From assembly GCF_014836875.1 (NCBI RefSeq), contig NZ_JACSQC010000006.1, positions 62,001 through 126,000 of the forward strand: a DNA stretch of 64,000 nt. The letters are read 5' to 3'. A program made the position numbers and the translations under genes. The stretch is from Arthrobacter pullicola. Lineage in GTDB: Bacteria; Actinomycetota; Actinomycetes; Actinomycetales; Micrococcaceae. The notes beneath the pieces are model-generated. The model did not search any database. It was not told where the DNA came from and saw only the letters and a program-made list of their open reading frames with translations. This document shows positions 51,591 through 60,177 of this stretch, piece after piece; position 1 is the stretch's first letter; every line of letters starts with the position of its first letter.

Positions 51591-52949
51591 ATGATCAAGT
51601 CACCCACTCTTTCATTCGACGCCAGCGCCGAGCTGCTGGCCGAGGCCCTCAGCAATAACAGCCTGTCCCAGGTGGCCCGGGCCCTGCAGCCGCTGGACGT
51701 GGCCGAAACACTGGAACAGCTCGAACGGCTGAACACCATTGACCGGGCGCTGGCCTACCGCACCCTCCCCAAGGGACGGGCGCTGGAGGTCTTCGAGCGG
51801 CTCGACGCACGGCTCCAGGCAGACCTCGTGTCCGGGCTCCAGGACGCACAGGTGGCGGAGGTTTTTGCCGCGCTGAGCCCGGATGACCGGGTGGCGCTGC
51901 TGGATGAGCTGCCGGCGTCGGTGGCCAACCGCCTGATCCTGGGACTCAAGGAGAAGGACCGCGCACTCACCACCATGGTGCTCGGTTACCCGCAGGGCGC
52001 CGTGGGCCGCTTTATGAGTCCGCAGTTCGTCACGACCCATCCCGGCACGACGGCCGGCGAAACCCTGGCCCGCGTGCGGGAGCAGCTCGACGACGCCGAG
52101 AGCGTCTACACGATCCCCGTCACCGACGGCAGCCGCCACCTGGTAGGCGTGGTCTCGCTGCGGGACGTGCTGCGCGCCGCGGAATCCGATCTGGTCTCGG
52201 ATTTGATGAAGGACCCGCTGTCGGCTCCGGCCACGTTGGATGCCGAGGAAGCCGCACGTTACTGTGCTGACGCGAAAGTCCTGGTTCTGCCTATCGTTGA
52301 TGCCGAAAACCGGCTCGTCGGAATACTGACCGTGGACGATGCGCTCAGAATCCTTGAGGACGCCGAAAGCGAGGATGCCGCCCGGGCAGGAGGCTCCGAG
52401 CCGCTGCGCCGTCCCTACCTGGCGACTCCGATCCGCAGCATTGTGCGGGCCCGCGTGGTGTGGCTCCTGGTCCTGGCGCTCGGCGCCACGCTGACGGTGC
52501 AGGTTATGGGTGCCTTTGAAGCCACCCTGGCCGAGCAGGTGGTGCTTTCCCTCTTTATCCCGCTGCTGATCGGCACCGGGGGAAACACCGGCAACCAGGC
52601 GGCCACCACCATCACCCGCGCCCTGGCGCTGGGGGACGTACGGCCCAGGGACGTGGTCAAAGTGGTTGCCCGGGAGCTACGGGTCGGTGCCTGGCTGGGC
52701 CTGCTTCTCGGCGGACTCGGGTTTGCCGTGGCGTCAATTATCTTCACCGTGCCCCTTGGCCTGGTCATCGGCCTGACCCTGCTGGGGGTCTGCACCATGG
52801 CCGCCACCGTCGGCGGATTGATGCCGCTGCTGGGGAAGGCCCTCAAAGTGGATCCCGCGGTGTTTTCCAATCCCTTCATTTCGACCTTCGTCGACGCCAC
52901 GGGCCTGATCATCTATTTCCTGATCGCGTCGGCTGTCCTGGGTCTCTAG
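51591..52949 (+). CDS. mgtE: Magnesium transporter MgtE
   Basis: A 452-residue Mg2+ channel. Order: cytoplasmic MgtE N domain (about 25-135, with LDVAETLEQLERL, LPKGRALEVFERL and LSPDDRVALLDELPA), two CBS domains (about 140-255, Mg2+ sensing), plug helix, and five transmembrane helices (about 285-452) with the pore signature LIGTGGNTGNQAATTITRALALGD and PFISTFVDATGLIIYF. GGAGGG precedes the ATG at 51591. Monocistronic. Confidence 0.95.
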   Translation: MIKSPTLSFDASAELLAEALSNNSLSQVARALQPLDVAETLEQLERLNTIDRALAYRTLPKGRALEVFERLDARLQADLVSGLQDAQVAEVFAALSPDDRVALLDELPASVANRLILGLKEKDRALTTMVLGYPQGAVGRFMSPQFVTTHPGTTAGETLARVREQLDDAESVYTIPVTDGSRHLVGVVSLRDVLRAAESDLVSDLMKDPLSAPATLDAEEAARYCADAKVLVLPIVDAENRLVGILTVDDALRILEDAESEDAARAGGSEPLRRPYLATPIRSIVRARVVWLLVLALGATLTVQVMGAFEATLAEQVVLSLFIPLLIGTGGNTGNQAATTITRALALGDVRPRDVVKVVARELRVGAWLGLLLGGLGFAVASIIFTVPLGLVIGLTLLGVCTMAATVGGLMPLLGKALKVDPAVFSNPFISTFVDATGLIIYFLIASAVLGL

Positions 52950-53000
52950 CCCAGAGGCGCTCTCGCCTCGGCGTCCGCGACGGCGAAGATGGCGATGCGA

Positions 53001-54056
53001 TCAGTAGAACTCCTTCGTCGACATGACGTTTTGCAACCGGTCACCGTCGAGCAGGCGCGTCGCATTCGCCGCGAAGAGCTCGGCAATACGGCGGGGCTCC
53101 TGCACCGAGAGCGCGGCGGTGTGCGGGCTCAGCAGCACGCTCGGGTGCTCCCACAGCCGCGACTGGGCCGGCAGCGGCTCAACCGCGGTGACGTCGAGTG
53201 CGGCGAAACCGATGCGGCCGGCGTCGAGGGCGTCGAGCAGGGCGTCCTCGTCAATGACGGTGCCGCGCCCTACGTTGACGAGGATCGTGTCGCTGCGTAC
53301 CGCGCCGAACACATCGGCACCGAGCAGGCCGGTGGTGTGCTCCGTGCCCGGCAGCGTCGCGATGATCGCATCGACTTGGCCGGCCGCTTCGACGAGCTGG
53401 TCGATCGGCACGAGGCGGTCAACGTGCTTGACCGGCTCGCCCGACCGTGTGGTGCCCCAGACGGTCGCACCGAGCGCCGAGAAGCGCTCGGCGACGACGG
53501 CGCCGATGCCGCCGAGCCCGACAACGAGCACGGTCATCTCGCCGACGTGCCGCATGAGGCGACGGCTCTCACCCCACGTGCGCGCTGCCTGGTCGGCCTC
53601 GAGCTGGCGCAGGCCCTTGGCGCCTGCGAGTACGCCGAAGACCGCCCACTCGGCGAGCGTCGACGCGTGCATGCCAGCGCTCGTCGTGACGACGACGCGC
53701 TCAAGCTCGTCGTCGGTAAGCCGGGCCGCGCGCACCTGACCGCCGCCGCCTGCGGCAGTGGTGTGCAGCCACTGCAGGCGGGGGTTCGCACGCACCGTGC
53801 GGGCGAGCGCGGCGGGGCTGACATCGGGCAGGCCGAAGAGCGCATCTGCCTCATCAAGCATCGCCTCGAATGTTTCCTGTTGCTCGGGGGTACGCTGCCA
53901 CTCGGGATTCCCCTCCCAGTCTCCCGTCCAGCGCCACGGCCGGGTCAGGGAGGGATCGCGGAGCAGCTTGACGCGTGGCTCGAGCTCGCAGATGCGGGCG
54001 GCGCTCGCGTCGTCGATGCTCACTGCGACCGCTACCTTCAGTGTGGATCCGGGCAT
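53001..54056 (-). CDS. D-2-hydroxyacid dehydrogenase
   Basis: A 351-residue NAD(P)-dependent dehydrogenase of the D-isomer 2-hydroxyacid family. It has the nucleotide motif VLVVGLGGIGAVVAERF, and the catalytic residues Arg in LVNVGRGTVID, Glu in VEPLPAQSRLWEHP and His in LLSPHTAAL. AAGGAG precedes the ATG at 54056; the long upstream extension is noncoding. It is the last gene of the MFS-FAH-dehydrogenase set and would oxidise or reduce a 2-hydroxy/2-keto acid of the pathway. Confidence 0.92.
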   Translation of the reverse strand: MPGSTLKVAVAVSIDDASAARICELEPRVKLLRDPSLTRPWRWTGDWEGNPEWQRTPEQQETFEAMLDEADALFGLPDVSPAALARTVRANPRLQWLHTTAAGGGGQVRAARLTDDELERVVVTTSAGMHASTLAEWAVFGVLAGAKGLRQLEADQAARTWGESRRLMRHVGEMTVLVVGLGGIGAVVAERFSALGATVWGTTRSGEPVKHVDRLVPIDQLVEAAGQVDAIIATLPGTEHTTGLLGADVFGAVRSDTILVNVGRGTVIDEDALLDALDAGRIGFAALDVTAVEPLPAQSRLWEHPSVLLSPHTAALSVQEPRRIAELFAANATRLLDGDRLQNVMSTKEFY

Positions 54057-54106
54057 GGGTGTCTCCTTCGTGCTCAGGGTTATGGATGTGTGTGCGCGGT
54101 GCGCGG

Positions 54107-54871
54107 TCAGCGCAGCGGTGTCTCGAGCCGCAGCCCGCCGACGACGACCGAGACCGTCGATCCCGCGGCGACCTCGTGGCTCGAGTGCGGCGCGCCCGCC
54201 ATGATGACGTCGCCGGGCCCCAGCCGGAGCCATCGGGCGACGTAGGCGATCGACTCCCGGACCGGGACGGGCATCTCCTGCGCGGAGGAGTCGCGGACAA
54301 CTTCGCCGTCGACCACGAGCCGCAGGACAAGGTCATCGATCGACGCCTCGGTGTCGATCCGGGGTCCAAGCGGCGTCGAGCCCTCTCCGCCCTTCGACTC
54401 AAAGTTGCGCACGTCGAGAGCGGCCCGGTCGGGGTAGGAGAGGTCATTCACGGCGGTGACGCCGAGCACGAACTCGTGTGCGTTCGCCTCGGTCACGAGC
54501 CCGTCTCCGGGGTCTCCGGTGTCGCGGCCGATGACCACCGCGATCTCGGCCTCCGCGACGACCCTGCCGGCATCACGCCGCACCCGCACGGTGGTGCCGT
54601 GCGGCACGACGCCGCGCGGGCTCTTGAGCCACGCCTGCACGGGCAGGGGTGGCTCCGGCTCTGCGCCGCGGTTCTGCGCGATGCCGACGAGTACGGTCGG
54701 CAGGGCCGGCGCGAGGAGCGTCGCGTCGCATCCGTCCACGCGCTCCCCCGCGTCTGCGGCCCCGATGCCCGCTGCAAACGCCGCGTACGGGTTGTCGATC
54801 GGCACCCAGGCGTCACCGTCGGCGCGGGCATGCAGCTCGCGGCCGTCGACGGCGATTCGCGCTATCCGCAT
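54107..54871 (-). CDS. Fumarylacetoacetate hydrolase family protein
   Basis: A 254-residue FAH-fold enzyme, which typically hydrolyses or decarboxylates beta-keto or acylpyruvate compounds. Visible: GIAQNRG, KSPRGVVPHG, metal ligands in EAEIAVVIGRD, VTAVNDLSYPDRAALDVRNFESKGGEGSTPLGPRI and the GDVIMAGAPH end. The start ATG shares a base with the transporter stop, so they are coupled. Confidence 0.9.
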   Translation of the reverse strand: MRIARIAVDGRELHARADGDAWVPIDNPYAAFAAGIGAADAGERVDGCDATLLAPALPTVLVGIAQNRGAEPEPPLPVQAWLKSPRGVVPHGTTVRVRRDAGRVVAEAEIAVVIGRDTGDPGDGLVTEANAHEFVLGVTAVNDLSYPDRAALDVRNFESKGGEGSTPLGPRIDTEASIDDLVLRLVVDGEVVRDSSAQEMPVPVRESIAYVARWLRLGPGDVIMAGAPHSSHEVAAGSTVSVVVGGLRLETPLR

Positions 54872-56310
54872 CAGTGCGCCGCCGCCGCGAGGCTGCCAGC
54901 GCCGCCGGCGTGGTCGACGCGGTCGGCACCCTCGTCGGTCGAGAGGCGCAAGGCGTCCTCGAGCCGCATCAGGTCGCGGCCACGCGTCTCAGGCACGAGG
55001 AAGGTCGACGCGGTGGAGATGAGCGCGAGAGCCGCCATATAGATCGCGGGCAGGAGCCAGTTGCCGTCCGACGTCGCGAGCAGGTAGGCGCCCAGCACAC
55101 CCGCGAGCCCGCCGCCCAGCACTGCCGAGATCTCGCGCGCCATCGCGACGCCCAGGTAGCGGTGCCGGTTGCCGAACATCTCCGGGAGCATCGCACACTG
55201 CGGGCCGAGCATGGTATTCACGGCGACGCCGATGCCGAGCGCGATGACGATCACCACCGTCACCGGGTCGCCCATCGACAGCAGCCACCAGGCGGGGAAC
55301 GCGTAGAGCAGCATGAACACGGCGCCGAAGCGGTACACCGCGCGGCGGCCGAAGCGGTCCGAGAGGTGCCCACTGAGCGGGATCGTGCCCATGCCAATGA
55401 GCGAGCCGATCGTGACGCCCCAGGTCGCCACGCCGCGGTCGACCGGGTTGGCGATGAACGTGCCGGCGACGAAGGCGAGTGCCAGGTTCTGGAACATGTA
55501 GGAGCCGCCGTTCTCCGCCATTCGGAGCCCGATGCCGACGACGACGCCCGGGAAGCCCTTCGTGAAGACGTCGCGGATCGGGGTCTCGGCCACCTGCTCC
55601 TGCTTTTCGAGCTCGACGAACGTCGGCGTCTCGCGCAGGCGCATCCGAATGAAGAGCGCGACGAGGATGAGCACGAAGGACAGCAGGAACGGCACGCGCC
55701 AGGCCCAGCCGAGGAAGACGTCCTCCGGCAACGAGGAAAGGAACGTGAAGACGACGGCGGCCAGCAGGGTGCCAAGCTGGATGCCGATAAAAGGCAGCGA
55801 CGAGAAGAAGCCGCGGCTCCGCACAGGCGAGTACTCCGCCATAAGCACGGTTGCGCCAGCCTGCTCGGCGCCGGCACCGAAGCCCTGGGCGAGGCGCAGC
55901 ACCGTCAGCAGCACAGGAGCCCAGATGCCGATCTGATCGTACGTCGGCAGCATCCCGATGAGAGTCGTCGCACCACCCATGAGCAGGATCGTGACGACCA
56001 GCACCTGCTTACGGCCGATGCGGTCGCCGATTCTCCCAAAGAAGAGGCCGCCGAGTGGCCGGGCGGCGAAGCCGACGCCGAACGAGGCAAAGGCCGCGAC
56101 CACGCCCATCGCGGGGTCAAGGTTACTGAAGAACAGAGTATTGAAGATGAGCGCGGACGACAGTCCGTAGAGGGCGAAGTCGAAGTACTCGAGCGCGCTC
56201 CCGACACCCGAAGCGAGCGTCGCCCGGCGAAGGTTGGCAGCGTATTCCGGGTCATCGGTGTTCGCGGGGCGTTGTTGCCCCGGGTCCTGCTGGGTGGTGG
56301 TCTCAGTCAC
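54871..56310 (-). CDS. MHS family MFS transporter
   Basis: A 479-residue 12-helix symporter of the metabolite:H+ symporter family. It starts LASGVGSALEYFDFALYG and contains GARPLGGLFFGRIGDRIGRKQVLVVTILLMG, the family signature between helices 2 and 3 (here FAARPLGG). GTG start at 56310 with AAGGAG upstream. First gene of the divergent catabolic operon; it probably imports the organic acid that the downstream enzymes degrade. Confidence 0.92.
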   Translation of the reverse strand: MTETTTQQDPGQQRPANTDDPEYAANLRRATLASGVGSALEYFDFALYGLSSALIFNTLFFSNLDPAMGVVAAFASFGVGFAARPLGGLFFGRIGDRIGRKQVLVVTILLMGGATTLIGMLPTYDQIGIWAPVLLTVLRLAQGFGAGAEQAGATVLMAEYSPVRSRGFFSSLPFIGIQLGTLLAAVVFTFLSSLPEDVFLGWAWRVPFLLSFVLILVALFIRMRLRETPTFVELEKQEQVAETPIRDVFTKGFPGVVVGIGLRMAENGGSYMFQNLALAFVAGTFIANPVDRGVATWGVTIGSLIGMGTIPLSGHLSDRFGRRAVYRFGAVFMLLYAFPAWWLLSMGDPVTVVIVIALGIGVAVNTMLGPQCAMLPEMFGNRHRYLGVAMAREISAVLGGGLAGVLGAYLLATSDGNWLLPAIYMAALALISTASTFLVPETRGRDLMRLEDALRLSTDEGADRVDHAGGAGSLAAAAH

Positions 56311-56406
56311 GGTCTATCTCCTTCGACAGTCGTGCAAGGCGTCATTGCACCGCCGAGCGTACCAAAGGGTTGAACACTGTTCAACACTTTGGACACATTG
56401 CCGTGA

Positions 56407-57222
56407 CTACGACGAGACTGCACCCCGGAGCGGGTTGGTCAGCGCGGCGACCGCTGCCCGCAGCGCGGCGCCGACCTCAGCGATGCGCGCGTCGTCCGCG
56501 TGCTCGGCCGGCAGCGCGACCCCCATCGCGAGGGGCGGATCGGCGGGCGCCCACGGGTCGAGGGCGACCGCGACGCCGGTGATGTCGCCGAACGAGCCAC
56601 CCCGGTCAACCGCGAAACCCTGCTCCCGTGCCTCGCGCAGCAGCGGCAGCAGCTCATCGACCGTCGTGATGCTCGTGGCTGTGAGGCGCGGGAAGGGCGC
56701 GGCGGGCGCGAGCAGCTCGCGCACCTCAACGTCGTCGAGGCCCGCGAGCAGTGCAACGCCGGTGGCGCTGAGCGGTGCCGGCAGCCGCGAGCCGAGCGGC
56801 GTGCCGAGGCGGTAGGGCGAGCGGCCCTCGTGGCGCGCGAGGTAGAGTGCGTCCACGCCGTCGAGCATGGCGATCTGCACGACCTCTCGGCGCAGCCCGG
56901 GCGAGGCCGCCACTACGCGGTAGAACTCGCGCACCTGGTTGAACTGCTGCGCAAACGCACCGCCGAGCTCCGCCGTGCGGCGACCGAGCCGGTAGCCGCC
57001 GGCGTCGCGCTCGACCATACCGCCCTCCTCGAGCGCCGCGCACAGGTTCGCGGTGGAGGACTTCGCGATGCCGAGCGCCCGTGCGATGTCGCTGAGGGTC
57101 ATCGGCACGCCCTCGGCGTCGGCAAGGGAGGCGAGGATGCGCAGCGCCCGTGAGACCGCGGGGGCTGGATCGCGGTCCTTGCGCTCGGTTGATTCCGGGG
57201 ATGTTGCTGCCTGCTCAGCCAT
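56407..57222 (-). CDS. IclR family regulator of the catabolic island
   Basis: A 271-residue regulator: winged helix (about 22-85, VSRALRILASLADAEGVPMTLSDIARALGIAKSSTANLCAALEEGGMV) and effector domain (about 95-265). AAGGAG is seven bases ahead of the ATG at 57222. It lies between the transporter operon and the divergent HIBADH-like gene and probably controls both; a 6-bp palindrome in the gap is a candidate operator. Confidence 0.92.
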   Translation of the reverse strand: MAEQAATSPESTERKDRDPAPAVSRALRILASLADAEGVPMTLSDIARALGIAKSSTANLCAALEEGGMVERDAGGYRLGRRTAELGGAFAQQFNQVREFYRVVAASPGLRREVVQIAMLDGVDALYLARHEGRSPYRLGTPLGSRLPAPLSATGVALLAGLDDVEVRELLAPAAPFPRLTATSITTVDELLPLLREAREQGFAVDRGGSFGDITGVAVALDPWAPADPPLAMGVALPAEHADDARIAEVGAALRAAVAALTNPLRGAVSS

Positions 57223-57269
57223 TGGTCCGCTCCTTCTGGTCGAGGTGTCGACCCCAACTGTAGAGCGGA

Positions 57270-57283
57270 TCCATCCTGATGGA
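57270..57283. promoter_or_regulatory. Palindrome in the IclR/HIBADH divergent promoter
   Basis: TCCATC-CT-GATGGA is a perfect dyad located 48 bases from the IclR start and about 50 bases from the HIBADH-like start; GTCCGAC occurs twice nearby (from 57288 and 57313). A likely IclR site. Confidence 0.55.
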
Positions 57284-57320
57284 CGCGGTCCGACACGCTG
57301 GCCGATCCGCGCGTCCGACG

Positions 57321-57333
57321 TATATTGAGCGCA
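57321..57333 (+). promoter_or_regulatory. -10 box of a probably leaderless transcript
   Basis: TATATT at 57321-57326 ends seven bases before the ATG at 57333, so the expected +1 coincides with the start codon. No Shine-Dalgarno sequence is present. Confidence 0.5.
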
Positions 57334-58244
57334 TGGGTAACGAAATTTCAGACACACTCGACGCCACCGCACGGGCCGACGCGATCGGCGTCATCGGACT
57401 CGGCGCGATGGGTGCACCCATGGTGCTCCGGCTGCTGAAAGGGCACGGACCGGTGTTCATCACCGGCCGCTCCGCCAGGCCCGCGCTCGTCGAGGCCGGC
57501 GCGGTGTGGACCGAGACGCCGCGGGAGCTCGCCGCACAAGCTGGCGCCGTGCTCTCCATGCTGCCCGACCTGGCTGAGCTCGAGCAGGCACTCAATGGGC
57601 CCGATGGCCTGCTCGCGGGCCTCGGTGACAGTGAGTTGCTGCTGCTCATCGGCTCGACTTCCTCGGCGCCAGAGGTGCGCGCGCTCGCCGGGCGCCTCGC
57701 AGCCCAGACGCAGGGCCGCGTTCGAGTGGTCGACTGCCCGGTCTCGGGCGGCGTGGACGGCGCCGAAGCCGGATCACTCTCCATCATGCTCGGCGGCGGG
57801 GCGGAGGACGCCGCGCGCGCCGCTACGCTGCTCGCGCCGTGCGGACGGCCAGTCCACCTCGGTCCGCTCGGCGCAGGGGAGGTCGCCAAGGCGTGCAACC
57901 AGCTCGTCGTAGCGGCGACGATCACCGCGCTCGGCGAGGCGACAGTCCTCGCCGACCGCTCGGGGCTGGACCTCGACGCGCTCTGGGCACTGCTCGGCGG
58001 CGGCTACGCGGGGTCGAACCTGCTCGAGAGCCGACAAGACAAGCTCGTGCGCGGCGACGACTCACCCTCCGGGATCGCGCGCTACATGATCAAGGACCTC
58101 GGCTTCGCGGCGGACATCGCCGAGGCGACCGGCACGAGCCCTGCGCTGCTGCCGGCGCTGCGCGACTTCTTCGACGAGATCGACGAGCGGGGCTACGGCG
58201 AGCGAGACATCAGCGTGACCCGCCGCGTCGTCGCAGAGCGTTAG
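57333..58244 (+). CDS. NAD(P)-dependent oxidoreductase, 3-hydroxyisobutyrate dehydrogenase family
   Basis: A 303-residue beta-hydroxyacid dehydrogenase. It has the cofactor motif IGVIGLGAMGAPM (about 20-32), the substrate-binding DCPVSGGVDGAEAGSLS and the catalytic Lys in GEVAKACNQLVV, all in family order. It would oxidise a 3-hydroxy acid or reduce a semialdehyde such as tartronate semialdehyde. Divergent from iclR, apparently leaderless. Codon use is CTC-rich like the rest of the island. Confidence 0.92.
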   Translation: MGNEISDTLDATARADAIGVIGLGAMGAPMVLRLLKGHGPVFITGRSARPALVEAGAVWTETPRELAAQAGAVLSMLPDLAELEQALNGPDGLLAGLGDSELLLLIGSTSSAPEVRALAGRLAAQTQGRVRVVDCPVSGGVDGAEAGSLSIMLGGGAEDAARAATLLAPCGRPVHLGPLGAGEVAKACNQLVVAATITALGEATVLADRSGLDLDALWALLGGGYAGSNLLESRQDKLVRGDDSPSGIARYMIKDLGFAADIAEATGTSPALLPALRDFFDEIDERGYGERDISVTRRVVAER

Positions 58245-58349
58245 GCCGGTTGCCGCTGCAGCCCTCACCGGTGTCCCTCTGTCCGGCCTGGAACACCGGG
58301 GCATAGGGTGGAGCGCAACAGCCATCAGCCTGCCGGAAGGAAATCAGCC

Positions 58350-59372
58350 ATGGAAATGCGTCTGCTGGGTAACAGCGGAGCCGTTGTCAGCGCCTACGCC
58401 CTGGGGACAATGACGTTCGGCAATGAAACGGATGAGCGGACCTCGCACCGCATGCTGGAGGACTATCTGGACGCCGGCGGCAACTTCATCGACACAGCGG
58501 ATATTTACAATTCCGGCGCGTCCGAGGAAATCGTGGGCAAATGGCTGCACTCCAACCAGGCTGCCCGGGACTCGGTGGTCCTGGCGACCAAGGGCCGTTT
58601 TGCCACCGGAGAGAGCCCAAACGACGCCGGCAATTCACGCCGGCATCTCCGCCGGGCCTTGGAGGACTCGCTCCGGCGGCTGGGCGTGGACCATATTGAC
58701 CTGTATCAGCTGCATTCGTGGGACCCGCTGACCCCGCTGGAGGAGACGCTGGGTTTCCTGGCTGATGCCGTTTCCGCCGGCTTGATCAGCTACTACGGGT
58801 TTTCCAACTTCACCGGCTGGCAGCTCACCAAAGCGGTCTGGCTGGCCCGGCTCCATAACCGGCCGCTGCCGGTGACGCTGCAGCCGCAGTACAACCTGCT
58901 GGAGCGGGAGATTGAATCGGAGATTGTGCCGGCAGCGCTCGACGCCGGACTGGGCCTGCTGCCCTGGTCACCGCTCGCCGGCGGCTGGCTAACGGGAAAG
59001 TACCACCGGGAAACCGTCCCGGCCGGCAACACCAGGGTGGGTGAAAACCCGGCCCGCCAGTTCCAGGGCTGGGACCTGCGCAGCAGCAACCCGCAGACCT
59101 GGCACGTCCTGGACGCGCTGCAGCAGATCGCCTCCGCCCACGGCGCAGCTCCCGCGCAGGTGGCCCTGGCCTGGCTGGCCGGACGCCCGGGTGTCACCTC
59201 GGTCATTCTGGGCGCCCGGACACCGGAGCAGCTGGAAGGAAACCTGCAGGCTGCCGGGGTGGAGCTGACGGCGGCAGAACTGCGGCAGCTGGACGAGGTC
59301 AGCGCGCCCGCGGTGGGGAATTACCCCTACGGCAGGGACGGACTCACCCAGCGCTCACGCCGGCTTGGCTAG
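58350..59372 (+). CDS. Aldo/keto reductase (YajO/AKR-type)
   Basis: A 340-residue reductase with the tetrad Asp48 and Tyr53 (NFIDTADIYNSG), Lys81 (LATKGRF) and His122 (LYQLHSWD), and the C-terminal cofactor region VILGARTPEQLEGNL. The ATG at 58350 follows AAGGAA; ATG 58356 is an alternative. Its stop overlaps the convergent gene stop in CTAG. Codon use returns to the host pattern, marking the right edge of the island. Confidence 0.92.
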   Translation: MEMRLLGNSGAVVSAYALGTMTFGNETDERTSHRMLEDYLDAGGNFIDTADIYNSGASEEIVGKWLHSNQAARDSVVLATKGRFATGESPNDAGNSRRHLRRALEDSLRRLGVDHIDLYQLHSWDPLTPLEETLGFLADAVSAGLISYYGFSNFTGWQLTKAVWLARLHNRPLPVTLQPQYNLLEREIESEIVPAALDAGLGLLPWSPLAGGWLTGKYHRETVPAGNTRVGENPARQFQGWDLRSSNPQTWHVLDALQQIASAHGAAPAQVALAWLAGRPGVTSVILGARTPEQLEGNLQAAGVELTAAELRQLDEVSAPAVGNYPYGRDGLTQRSRRLG

Positions 59373-60073
59373 AAGTCTTCGGGACGCAGGTTCTGCGCCC
59401 ATTTGCTGATTTCTGCCTCGTCCGGAAGTGTCTGGGGATCGTTCCGCTGACCCGCGTCCTTGGGCGTGCCCGGGGCCGACGAGCCCTTTCCGGCCTTTTC
59501 CGGCGAGGCGGGCTCTGCTGCAGCCTTGCCGGAGTCTTTGCCCGTCTCCCCTGCATCGTTCAGCGACGGCGCGGCCTCGTCGCCTTCTGCCTGAGTGTCG
59601 TCGGCGGCCTTGGACCTGCCGGTATCGGGCGTCTCAGCAGCAGGGGCCTGCGCGGAGGTCGCCTGCACTGAGGGCGACTGCGCTGAGGGCTTCTGCGCTG
59701 CCGGGTCCGGCTTCGGTGCCGGCCGGGTGTACGGAACCGGGTGGGAGGCCAGCGATGCCACGGCGGCACTTGCTGCGCGAAGGCCGCAGCCGGTCAGCTG
59801 GGCGTAGACCTGGATGGCACGGATGGGCTGCCCCTGGGCAATCGCCGCATAAACCTGCCGGTGGCCGGCCTCGTCCAGGCGGGCGACCGCTTCACGGGAG
59901 GCTTCCGGCGAGGCACCGGCCGGGGCGCGCCCGGCGGGCTTGGCGCCCTGGGCCGGATTTACCGCCGGCTTTGGTGTGGCCGGGCGTCCCGCGCGGCGGC
60001 GCTGTGCGCGGCCCACCAGGAAGTTCACGAGCACGATCGCGGCAACGAACAGGATAATGACCACAAACTCCAT
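59369..60073 (-). CDS. Membrane-anchored protein with L7/L12-like helical domain
   Basis: A 234-residue protein: one N-terminal transmembrane helix (about 2-20) then a basic RAQRRRAGR, a Pro/Ala linker, a short helical domain (about 65-110, IAQGQPIRAIQVYAQLTGCGLRAASAAVASLA) that resembles the C-terminal domain of ribosomal protein L7/L12, and a long disordered Ala/Pro/Ser/Gln tail ending in acidic LRPEDF. Such L7/L12-like anchored proteins are common but unstudied in actinobacteria. Confidence 0.75.
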   Translation of the reverse strand: MEFVVIILFVAAIVLVNFLVGRAQRRRAGRPATPKPAVNPAQGAKPAGRAPAGASPEASREAVARLDEAGHRQVYAAIAQGQPIRAIQVYAQLTGCGLRAASAAVASLASHPVPYTRPAPKPDPAAQKPSAQSPSVQATSAQAPAAETPDTGRSKAADDTQAEGDEAAPSLNDAGETGKDSGKAAAEPASPEKAGKGSSAPGTPKDAGQRNDPQTLPDEAEISKWAQNLRPEDF

Positions 60074-60177
60074 ACCTTGATCCTAGCTTTTCCAGCGCCG
60101 CTGTTCTTCCGCCCGCTGTATATTGGCGCCCAAGGCCCAGCCACGCCGGAATTCCCGGCCCACCAGCGAAGGATGCC

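Larger units (their letters stand above)
52950..58250. other. Catabolic island with deviating codon style
   Basis: Five genes (hydroxyacid dehydrogenase, FAH hydrolase, MHS transporter, IclR, HIBADH-like) use Leu CTC and Ala GCG far more than their neighbours. By hand count, CTC exceeds CTG in the first hundred codons of the gene at 57333, whereas CTG strongly dominates in the adjacent aldo/keto reductase. The text resembles Microbacteriaceae DNA. No integrase, direct repeat or tRNA junction is seen at the edges. Confidence 0.6.
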
